38,164 bases of DNA from NCBI GenBank assembly GCA_025930755.1, contig JAICOJ010000022.1, positions 1 to 38,164 of the forward strand, given 5' to 3'. The stretch's first letter is position 1. Every line of letters starts with the position of its first letter. A program made the position numbers and the translations under genes. This document shows positions 1-6,561 of the stretch, one piece after another. The notes below the pieces were generated by a model. The model did no database searches. It saw only the letters and a list, made by a program, of their open reading frames with translations, and was not told the origin of the DNA. The DNA comes from Gemmatimonadaceae bacterium. GTDB lineage: Bacteria > Gemmatimonadota > Gemmatimonadetes > Gemmatimonadales > Gemmatimonadaceae.

Positions 1-734
1 GCGGCGAGCCCGATGAACGACCCCACTTCGATGTGATCCGGACCGATCGTATGCGTCCCGCCACGCACGGCGTGCCCGCCGTGGATGGTCAGGGTGTTGG
101 TACCGATCCCCTCGATGTGGGCGCCGAGGGCCGTGAGAAAGTGGGCGAGATCCTGCACGTGCGGCTCGCTGGCGGCATTGCGCAGAATCGTCGTCCCCGT
201 CGCGGCGACGGCAGCCGTGAGCGCGTTCTCCGTCGCGGTGACGCTGGGCTCATCGAGAAAAACGTCCGCGCCCTTGAGCGTCCTGGCGCGCAGATGGAAG
301 GAGTCGCCGACATCGTACGTCGCGCCGAGCTGCTCGAGCGCGAGGAAGTGCGTATCGACGCGCCGTCGCCCGATGACGTCGCCACCCGGCGGGGGCAGCG
401 TCACCTCGCCGCAGCGGGCGAGCAGCGGACCCGCGAGCAGGATGGACGCGCGGATCTTGGCGGAGAGTGCGCGATCGATCGCCGCGGCGCGCACCGTCTT
501 CGCGTGCAGCTCGAGGGTGTTCGCGGCACGCCACTCCGCTGTCACATCGAGCGAGCGCACGAGATCGAGGAGGGTCTCGACGTCGCGAATGCGCGGCACG
601 TTGTGAAGGGTGACCGGCTGATCGGAAATCAGCGCCGCACAGATGATCGGCAGTGCGGCGTTCTTGTTTCCCGACGGGCGGATCGAGCCCGTGAGGGGGC
701 GTTCTCCCTCGACGACGAACTGGACAGCGGACAT
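1..734 (-). CDS. murA: UDP-N-acetylglucosamine 1-carboxyvinyltransferase, N-terminal part (C-terminus off the window)
   Basis: MurA transfers enolpyruvate from PEP to UDP-GlcNAc, the first committed step of peptidoglycan synthesis in the cytoplasm. The frame starts at ATG 734 and stays open to the window edge, giving 244 of the usual ~420 residues. Residues 19-29 ([11 protein letters not shown]) match the family's substrate-binding N-terminus, and [10 protein letters not shown] (95-104) the conserved core. The active-site loop reads PPGGDVIG, with Asp119 (bases 378-380) where E. coli has the catalytic Cys115. Asp at this site is known from mycobacterial and chlamydial MurA and gives fosfomycin insensitivity. 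A weak -35-like TTGACT lies at 800-795 on this strand, but I see no good -10. The gene is divergent from the P-II-like gene. Family assignment is certain; the resistance phenotype is inferred. Confidence 0.95.
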   Translation of the reverse strand, partial: MSAVQFVVEGERPLTGSIRPSGNKNAALPIICAALISDQPVTLHNVPRIRDVETLLDLVRSLDVTAEWRAANTLELHAKTVRAAAIDRALSAKIRASILLAGPLLARCGEVTLPPPGGDVIGRRRVDTHFLALEQLGATYDVGDSFHLRARTLKGADVFLDEPSVTATENALTAAVAATGTTILRNAASEPHVQDLAHFLTALGAHIEGIGTNTLTIHGGHAVRGGTHTIGPDHIEVGSFIGLA

Positions 735-808
735 CGCGTACTCTCGTGGTGAAGCGTTGAATCGGCGCGAAGGATGACGATCGTCGAGCGCGCAAGTCAA
801 TGCCTTGC

Positions 809-837
809 TTGACATCGTGATGTATGACCGATACGAT
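809..837 (+). promoter_or_regulatory. Sigma-70 promoter for the P-II-like gene
   Basis: A perfect -35 TTGACA (809-814) is followed by an exact 17 bp spacer and a -10 TACGAT (832-837). Transcription should start near 843-845, about 180 nt before the P-II-like start codon, leaving an unusually long leader. Confidence 0.7.
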
Positions 838-840
838 CTC

Positions 841-1007
841 GCGATAGACGACATGTCGAGTCGAACCCCCGAAGGCGTCAGGGATCGGGAGCCCGGAGTC
901 AGGGGTCAGGAACGTCTATCGCGGGGTGCGGTTGTCGTTCCCGACTCCTGCGTCCTGACCTGATCCCTGACGTCGTTCGGTGTCGCCGTGCCCACCTCTG
1001 ACCCCTG
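841..1007 (+). promoter_or_regulatory. Structured 5' leader with competing inverted repeats
   Basis: This non-coding stretch holds several perfect inverted repeats. GCGATAGACG (841-850) pairs with CGTCTATCGC (913-922). CGTCAGGGATC (876-886) pairs with GATCCCTGACG (962-972). CAGGGGTCA (900-908) pairs with TGACCCCTG (999-1007). The first helix encloses the 5' arms of the other two, while their partners lie outside it. They cannot all form as a simple nested fold, so the leader must be either alternative or pseudoknotted. The GTCAGGG-like words also recur directly, so decay of an intergenic repeat family is another explanation. No known riboswitch class is recognised. Confidence 0.45.
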
Positions 1008-1022
1008 CCTTCCTCTCGTCGA

Positions 1023-1364
1023 ATGCAGCTGCTCGTCGCCGTGATCAACCACGAAGAAAAGGTCGACGATGTGCTGGCCGGCTTCGTGGAGCTCGGCATC
1101 ACGGGGGCGACGGTCATCGGCAGCGAAGGGATGGGCCACGTCCTGAGTCATGATGTGCCGATCTTCGCGGGGGTGCGAGCGCTGTCGCAGCGATCGCGTC
1201 CGACGAATCAAACGGTCCTCAGCGTGATCGACGATGCGCTCGTCGACGCGGCCATCGCGCTGATTCAGGATGTATGCGGTGACCTGGATGCTCCGGGCGC
1301 GGGGATCGTGTTCACGATCCCGGTGACGCGGGTCGTGGGACTGGCCCCGGAGCTCGAGGGGTAG
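1023..1364 (+). CDS. P-II-like nitrogen-regulator family protein
   Basis: A 113-residue protein with the ferredoxin-like P-II fold pattern. It has an N-terminal beta strand (MQLLVAVINHEEKV), then ELGITGATVIGSEGMG (33-48) and the DVPIFAG stretch where the T-loop begins. A C-terminal GIVFTIPV strand follows. True GlnB/GlnK proteins run about 112 residues, so the length fits. The uridylylated Tyr of the T-loop is not evident, so this is probably a stand-alone P-II-like sensor rather than GlnB itself. P-II proteins form trimers and bind ATP/ADP or small ligands. The gene starts at ATG 1023 without a clear Shine-Dalgarno. It sits behind its own promoter and a long structured leader, which suggests post-transcriptional control (inference). 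Confidence 0.75.
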   Translation: MQLLVAVINHEEKVDDVLAGFVELGITGATVIGSEGMGHVLSHDVPIFAGVRALSQRSRPTNQTVLSVIDDALVDAAIALIQDVCGDLDAPGAGIVFTIPVTRVVGLAPELEG

Positions 1365-1457
1365 CGTGAAGCACGACATGGACGGTGGCCCCGCGTTTGC
1401 ACTCTCGTCGGGCGCCATCGCGGCCCGGAGACGGCCGTCTTTCCCATTGGGGATCGC

Positions 1458-2126
1458 ATGAGTCTGTGGATCGCGCCCAGCGCGTGGCTGCTCCAGCTTG
1501 GACAGGCGGCGGTCGATACGCCGGTCGTTCGGATGGTGTCGTCCGAACGCGGGTGGTTCGAGACGGTGACGGGTGTCGCGAGCGGCATCATGACGCTGGC
1601 GCTGCTCACGTTGACCGTCGCGCTCGTGCCGGCAGCCTGGAATTTCCGGAAGAGCCACAAGAAGGTCAGCGCGCTGCTGGACCGGGTGTACGGTGACATC
1701 AATCCGATCGTGCGGCACCTGAGCACGATCGCGGACAACGTCGATTACATCACGACGTCGATTCGTGTCGACGTGCAGCAGGTGAATCAGACGATCGCCG
1801 CCGCGAACCAGCGGTTGAACCACGCGGTGGCGCTGGCCGAGCAGCGGCTGAACGAGTTCAACGCGCTGATTCAGGTCGTGCAGCAGGAGGCGGAGGACAC
1901 CTTCGTGTCGACCGCGTCCACGGTGCGCGGGGTACGCGAAGGTGCAGCAACTTTCCGCCGGCAGACGCTCGAGGGCGAGGCGCTGCCTGAGGCGGACATG
2001 TTGGATGACGAGCCGCTCGAGGAGGAACTCGATGGGAACGACGGCACGAACGACGAATTCGACGACGACGCGCCCGGGGAACTCTACCGCGCGGCGCCGC
2101 GCATCCGCCCGCGCCAGAGAAGATGA
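1458..2126 (+). CDS. DUF948-type membrane-anchored coiled-coil protein
   Basis: A 222-residue protein. A single transmembrane helix lies near residues 37-60 (SGIMTLALLTLTVALVPAA). A long heptad-rich region follows (about 65-150, with repeated Asn/Gln/Leu as in VNQTIAAANQRLNHAV). The tail is strongly acidic (EADMLDDEPLEEEL and Asp runs) and ends in a short basic end. This architecture matches DUF948 proteins, whose function is poorly known and which resemble general-stress membrane proteins. Start ATG 1458 follows GGGGAT. The acidic tail is encoded where the next gene begins, so its composition may partly reflect that overlap. Confidence 0.7.
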   Translation: MSLWIAPSAWLLQLGQAAVDTPVVRMVSSERGWFETVTGVASGIMTLALLTLTVALVPAAWNFRKSHKKVSALLDRVYGDINPIVRHLSTIADNVDYITTSIRVDVQQVNQTIAAANQRLNHAVALAEQRLNEFNALIQVVQQEAEDTFVSTASTVRGVREGAATFRRQTLEGEALPEADMLDDEPLEEELDGNDGTNDEFDDDAPGELYRAAPRIRPRQRR

Positions 2127-2478
2127 GGTCTCGCGGGACGAATACGATCTCCTGACCGCCGCGCTCCTCGGCGCGCTGGTCGGCGCCGGGATGACGATGC
2201 TCTTTCGGCGCGGACCGAAGGGGTACCGGCCGGTGGGACCGATCATGAAGATGACCGGGCGCGGGCTGCGGACGGCGGGCGTGGCGAGCGCCAAGGGCGC
2301 GCGCTGGCTGGGCGACCGGGGCGAGGAGCTGTGGGACCGGATCCCGCGGGATGAGATCGCGGACCGCGTGGGCGGGTATCTCGAGTCGGCGCGTGAGGCG
2401 ATCGACGACGCGGTGTCGCACGAGGTGAGCGACCTGCGCAAGGCGATTCGGCGGCGACGGCGCAAGCTGGGCTTGTAA
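2032..2478 (+). CDS. Small YtxH-like basic protein overlapping the preceding gene out of frame
   Basis: The frame encodes a hydrophobic glycine-rich segment (LLTAALLGALVGAGMTMLF), then a positively charged, amphipathic helical region ending in RRRRRKLGL. This resembles small membrane-associated proteins often encoded next to DUF948 genes. The best start is ATG 2032. It is preceded by a perfect AGGAGG six bases upstream (2020-2025) and gives 148 residues with a 95-base overlap. The only other in-frame ATGs near the hydrophobic part would cut into it. The first ~35 residues are low-complexity Thr/Arg/Ala and may be translated only because they share DNA with the upstream acidic tail. Function unknown. 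Confidence 0.6.
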   Translation: MGTTARTTNSTTTRPGNSTARRRASARAREDEVSRDEYDLLTAALLGALVGAGMTMLFRRGPKGYRPVGPIMKMTGRGLRTAGVASAKGARWLGDRGEELWDRIPRDEIADRVGGYLESAREAIDDAVSHEVSDLRKAIRRRRRKLGL

Positions 2479-2484
2479 CGGCGC

Positions 2485-3408
2485 GTGTGGCGATCGTGGG
2501 CGGCGGCCGCGTTAGGCATTCTCGCGGTCGCCGCGTTTCCATCCGACGCCTGGGCCTGGACGCCGGGAACGCACATCTTCCTCGGCGAGGCGGTGCTGCG
2601 CGCGCTCGCGCACCTGCCCGGCGGCGTGGCGGAGCTGCTGGCCGCGTTCCCCTACGACTTCCTGTACGGCTCGATCGCCGCCGATACGAGCATCGCCAAG
2701 AAATACGCCCCCGCCGGCCGGCACTGTCATTCCTGGAACGTCGGGTTCGAGATCCACGAGCGCGCCGGCGATGAGCCGCTGCGGGCATTCGCGTTAGGCT
2801 ACCTCGCCCATCTCGCCGCCGATACCGTCGCCCACAACTACTTCGTTCCCCGCTACCTCGCCATCACCTCGAGCTCGAGCGCCCTCGGCCACAGCTACTG
2901 GGAAAGCCGCTTCGAGACGCACCTCGGCGAGCGCTTCAGCCGGCGCGCCCGGGAGGTGATCCTCCTCGATCACGCCCGCTCGGATGAGCACCTCGATCGC
3001 ATTCTGAGCCCGACAATCTTCAGCACGTCGACCAACCGCCGGATCTTCCGCGGCATGGTGTACGTCACGGACACCGAATCGTGGCAGCGCATCTTTCAGC
3101 TCGCCTCGGAGCGGAGTCGCTGGGACCTCGCTGATCCCGATGTCGGACGCTACCTCGTGCGCTCCTTCGACTACATCATGGATCTGTTGCGTCGCTTTCA
3201 TGCGGCGGAAGCGTTCGCGCTCGACCCGGCGGGGGATGAGCCGCTGCGCATGGCCAAGCGGGTCCGCCGAGATGCGCGCCGCAGCGGATCCGATATTCGC
3301 GTGAACGAGGAGGCGCTGCGCTACTTCGGCATGCCGGACACGCAGCTCGCGATCGCGGCGTCGCTCGCCGAGCCGCTCTATCCGCTCGCGCGCGACGACA
3401 ATAGCTGA
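2485..3408 (+). CDS. Secreted zinc-dependent phospholipase C-like protein
   Basis: A 307-residue protein starting at GTG 2485, seven bases after the previous stop. Residues 1-24 look like a signal peptide ending in AWA. The mature part has the His/Asp pattern of the zinc-dependent phospholipase C fold (PF00882 type): GTHIFLG near the N-terminus, RHCHSWN, GYLAHLAADTVAHNYF, and a later HSYWESRFE. These would ligate the metal cluster. The family includes true phospholipases and many uncharacterised exported proteins, so the substrate is unknown. Its last 31 bases overlap the 3' end of gatB on the opposite strand. Two leucines are encoded by the rare TTA codon within GCGTTAGGC. Confidence 0.75.
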   Translation: MWRSWAAAALGILAVAAFPSDAWAWTPGTHIFLGEAVLRALAHLPGGVAELLAAFPYDFLYGSIAADTSIAKKYAPAGRHCHSWNVGFEIHERAGDEPLRAFALGYLAHLAADTVAHNYFVPRYLAITSSSSALGHSYWESRFETHLGERFSRRAREVILLDHARSDEHLDRILSPTIFSTSTNRRIFRGMVYVTDTESWQRIFQLASERSRWDLADPDVGRYLVRSFDYIMDLLRRFHAAEAFALDPAGDEPLRMAKRVRRDARRSGSDIRVNEEALRYFGMPDTQLAIAASLAEPLYPLARDDNS

Positions 3409-4823
3409 TTCACGCGCCTGGGGTCGGCGCGTCCTTTCGATTTCTTCATCACCGCGCCAACGAGCACGCCGAGCAGCTTGCGCTCACCGGCGAGGAATCG
3501 TCGGCTCTCGTCCGGGTGCTCGGCGAGGACTTCCTCCACCCACACCGTGATCGCGTCATCACTCCCTTCCTGCAGCAGCCCCTCGCGCTCGGCGATTTGC
3601 GCCGGCGGCTCACCCGACCGGCGCATTTCTCCGAAGATCCGCTTGGCAGCGGTGTGGCTCACCTTGCCGTCACGAACCAGGCTCAGCAGTCCCGCCAGGT
3701 CCGAGGGACGCACGGGAAATTCGCGGAGGCTCGTCCCCGCCGCGTTGACTGCCGCCAACACTTCGCCCGTGACCCAGTTCGCCGCCGTCTTGGGATCGCC
3801 GTGCGCGCGCGCCGTCTGCTCGTAGTAGTCGGCGAGGATGACGGAGGATGTCAGCACGTCTACTTCACGAGGCGAGAGCGCGTACTCGCGGACGAACCGC
3901 GCGCGGCGCGCGGCCGGAAGCTCGGGGAGCGACTGACGCTGTTCCTCGATCCACTCCTTCGATAGCACGAGCGGTGGCAGGTCCGGCTCGGGGAAATAGC
4001 GGTAGTCGTGACTCGCTTCCTTTGATCGCGCCGGTCGCACGATCCCGCGCGCCCCGTCCCAGAGCATGGTCTGCTGCTCGACGCGACCACCGCCGTCGAG
4101 GACGCCCACCTGCCGCTCGAACTCGGCCTGGAGAGCCCGCTCGACGCCCGAGAACGAGTTCATGTTCTTGACCTCCGTCTTGGTGCCGAGCCTGGTCTCG
4201 CCGCGCAGTCGTGCCGAGACGTTCGCGTCGACGCGGAGACTTCCCTCCTCCATGTTGACGTCGCTGACGTCGGTGAACTCGAGAATCTGTTTGAGTGCCC
4301 GCAGATACGCGCCCGCTTCCTGCGCCGAGCGCATGTCGGGCTCGCTGACGATCTCCGTCAGCGGAACGCCGGACCGGTTGAGGTCGATGGCCGTCACGGC
4401 GGCGTACCGATCGTGAATCGACTTTCCCGCATCCTCCTCGAGATGCAGTCGCGTGATCCCGACGGTGATCGGAGTACCGTCGGCGTTCTCGCCGATGCGC
4501 AGCGATCCGTTGACGGCGAGCGGCCGATCGTACTGCGATATCTGGTAGCCCTTGGGAAGATCGGGATAGAAGTAGTTCTTGCGCGCGAACACGGAAATCG
4601 GCTTCACCGTACAGCCGAGCGCGTGCGCGGCACGCACGGCGAGCCGCACCGCTTCGGCGTTGAGCACCGGCAGCGTTCCCGGAAGCGCGAGGCACACCGG
4701 GCAGGTGTTCACGTTCGGGGGGGCCCCGTACATCGTCGAGCAGGCACAAAACGCCTTCGTGCGTGTCTTCAATTGCACGTGCACCTCGAGGCCGACCACC
4801 ATCTCATAGCGGTCGACGCTCAT
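3378..4823 (-). CDS. gatB: Asp-tRNA(Asn)/Glu-tRNA(Gln) amidotransferase subunit B
   Basis: GatB is the kinase and tRNA-binding subunit of the GatCAB complex. The complex amidates misacylated Glu-tRNA(Gln) or Asp-tRNA(Asn) with ammonia made by GatA. The 481-residue product begins MSVDRYEMVVGLEVHVQLKT, the family's hallmark N-terminus. It carries CPVCLALPGTLPVLN, KNYFYPDLPKGYQISQ and VDANVSAR, and ends in the helical YqeY-like tail with KKSKGRADP. The start at 4823 overlaps the gatA stop by ATGA. The open frame continues upstream inside gatA, but that extension is a shadow. It is last in the serS-gat transcription unit and converges on the PLC-like gene. Confidence 0.97.
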   Translation of the reverse strand: MSVDRYEMVVGLEVHVQLKTRTKAFCACSTMYGAPPNVNTCPVCLALPGTLPVLNAEAVRLAVRAAHALGCTVKPISVFARKNYFYPDLPKGYQISQYDRPLAVNGSLRIGENADGTPITVGITRLHLEEDAGKSIHDRYAAVTAIDLNRSGVPLTEIVSEPDMRSAQEAGAYLRALKQILEFTDVSDVNMEEGSLRVDANVSARLRGETRLGTKTEVKNMNSFSGVERALQAEFERQVGVLDGGGRVEQQTMLWDGARGIVRPARSKEASHDYRYFPEPDLPPLVLSKEWIEEQRQSLPELPAARRARFVREYALSPREVDVLTSSVILADYYEQTARAHGDPKTAANWVTGEVLAAVNAAGTSLREFPVRPSDLAGLLSLVRDGKVSHTAAKRIFGEMRRSGEPPAQIAEREGLLQEGSDDAITVWVEEVLAEHPDESRRFLAGERKLLGVLVGAVMKKSKGRADPRRVNQLLSSRASG

Positions 4824-6250
4824 CGGTGCGCCTCCGCCCCCAGCGCCCGCTCCAGCGCGTACGCCCCGCGGAACATTCCCATCTCGTCGAAGTGAGCGGC
4901 GAGCAGCTGGCCACCGACCGGGAGCCCATCGAGACGGCCGATGGGCACCGACACGCCGGGAATCCCCGCGAGGTTCGCCGTCACCGTGAAGATGTCGTTG
5001 AGATACATCTCGTACGGATCCGACTTGGCGCCGTGCTTGAACGCGAGGCTCGGCGTCGTCGGGGTGAAGATCAGGTCCACGCCAGCCGCAAAGGTGCGCC
5101 GGAACTCTCCCGCAATGAGGGCGCGCACCGCCTGCGCCTTCTTGTAGTAGGCATCGTAGTAGCCTGCGCTCAGGACGTACGTCCCGAGCAGAATACGACG
5201 CGTGACCTCGGGGCCGAACCCCGCTGAGCGTGTGCGATCGTACATGTCGCGGAGCCCATTTCCGCGGACGCGCAGTCCATATCGCACTCCGTCGAACCGG
5301 GCGAGGTTCGACGACGCCTCGGCAGGCGCGATGATGTAATAGACCGGGATCGCGAGGTCGGTCATGGGGAGCGAGATCTCCCGGATCGTCGCTCCGTGCG
5401 CCTTCAGGCGCTCGAGCGCCCGATCGCACAAGGCCGCGATGCGCGGATCGAGCGAGGGCGGGAAGTATTCCTTTGGGCGTCCGATGACCATCCCTTTCAC
5501 GCCGCGCTCGTCAGCATCCCGATATCGGGGCACGGGGTTGTCGGTGCTCGTCGCATCGAAGGGATCATGTCCGGCGATCACCTCCATGACCATCGCCGCG
5601 TCATGCACCGTCTGGCCGAAGACGCCGACCTGGTCGAGTGACGAGGCGAACGCCACGAGGCCGTTGCGACTGACGCGTCCATACGTCGGCTTCACGCCCA
5701 CGACACCGCAGAACGCGGCGGGCTGACGCACCGACCCGCCGGTCTCCGACCCGAGCGCGAAGGATACGATCCCGGCGGCAACGGCACCCGCCGAGCCGCC
5801 TGACGAGCCCCCGGGCACGCGCGTTGGGTCGAGGGGATTGCGGGCCGGACCGAACGCGCTGTACTCGGTCGACGATCCCATCGCGAACTCGTCGCAATTC
5901 GACTTGCCGATGAGAATCGCACCGGCGTTGCGAAGCCGCGCGATGACCGTCGCTTCGGACGCGCTCACGTAGTTCTCGAGCATCCGCGAGCCGCAGGTGG
6001 TCCGCAGTTCCGTGGTCACGATGTTGTCCTTCGCAACATAGGGGACCCCCGCCAGCAGACCCCCCTCACGACCGGCATCCACATCGCGCTGGCAGATGCG
6101 GGCCGCCTCCGCGGCGCGGGGGCGGTCGGTCCACAGAATGAGGTTCAGGCCTTCCGGCCCGGCGTTCACCTCGGTCATGCGGTCGAATGCATCCGCGACG
6201 GCGTCGATCGTCGAGCGCGAAGCATCACGCGGGTCGAGAGGCCCGATCAT
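4820..6250 (-). CDS. gatA: Asp-tRNA(Asn)/Glu-tRNA(Gln) amidotransferase subunit A
   Basis: GatA is the amidase-signature subunit that hydrolyses glutamine and feeds ammonia to GatB. The 476-residue length is typical. The Ser-cisSer-Lys triad is intact: Lys74 in VAKDN, Ser149 in PGGSSGGSA and Ser173 in TGGSVRQPA. The spacing matches the family exactly. GVKPTYGRVSR and the SSLDQVG segment also fit. Start ATG 6250 overlaps the gatC stop by four bases, and the stop overlaps gatB in the same way, so the three subunits should be made in step. The presence of GatCAB implies that GlnRS, AsnRS or both are missing in this organism (inference). Confidence 0.97.
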   Translation of the reverse strand: MIGPLDPRDASRSTIDAVADAFDRMTEVNAGPEGLNLILWTDRPRAAEAARICQRDVDAGREGGLLAGVPYVAKDNIVTTELRTTCGSRMLENYVSASEATVIARLRNAGAILIGKSNCDEFAMGSSTEYSAFGPARNPLDPTRVPGGSSGGSAGAVAAGIVSFALGSETGGSVRQPAAFCGVVGVKPTYGRVSRNGLVAFASSLDQVGVFGQTVHDAAMVMEVIAGHDPFDATSTDNPVPRYRDADERGVKGMVIGRPKEYFPPSLDPRIAALCDRALERLKAHGATIREISLPMTDLAIPVYYIIAPAEASSNLARFDGVRYGLRVRGNGLRDMYDRTRSAGFGPEVTRRILLGTYVLSAGYYDAYYKKAQAVRALIAGEFRRTFAAGVDLIFTPTTPSLAFKHGAKSDPYEMYLNDIFTVTANLAGIPGVSVPIGRLDGLPVGGQLLAAHFDEMGMFRGAYALERALGAEAHR

Positions 6251-6561
6251 TCCACGGACTCGGTCGCGTCCTCGTGTGTGGCCAGGCGGGGCACGATGAA
6301 GAAGGCGTCGCGCATCTCGGGGGCGAACTGCTCGCGCGCATGCGCGAGCGGGTACGGCAACCCGCCGTCCGCGCGCAGGGGCATTCCCGCATCGCCGACG
6401 CCCTCTGCCCCCATCACCCCCTCGGTGTCGACCTTCCGAAGGACCTCCATGTGGCCGAGGATCCCGTTCAGCTCACTCACCAGGCGGAGCACCGATTCCT
6501 CATCGAGCGCAAGCCGCGCGAGTGATGCGACGTGCAGTACGTCTTCCCGTGTGACCGCCAT
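6247..6561 (-). CDS. gatC: Asp-tRNA(Asn)/Glu-tRNA(Gln) amidotransferase subunit C
   Basis: GatC is the small linker that wraps around GatA and GatB and stabilises the complex. The 104-residue protein shows the standard N-terminal helix pair (REDVLHVASLARLALDEE, then ELNGILGHMEVL). A flexible proline-rich middle follows, and the FFIVPRL C-terminal segment. The start ATG 6561 shares one base with the pcrA stop (TGATG), so it is probably translated by ribosomes leaving pcrA. Gene order C-A-B is the classic arrangement. Confidence 0.95.
   Translation of the reverse strand: MAVTREDVLHVASLARLALDEESVLRLVSELNGILGHMEVLRKVDTEGVMGAEGVGDAGMPLRADGGLPYPLAHAREQFAPEMRDAFFIVPRLATHEDATESVE

Noticed and set aside
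1385-1696. A 103-residue plus-strand open frame starting in the gap before the DUF948 gene
   Set aside because: It overlaps the membrane-protein gene in another frame, is Arg/Ala-rich and has no recognisable feature.
906-2576. A 556-residue minus-strand open frame over the P-II and DUF948 genes
   Set aside because: Its composition is Arg/His-rich and low complexity, while the plus-strand genes have recognisable folds and start signals.
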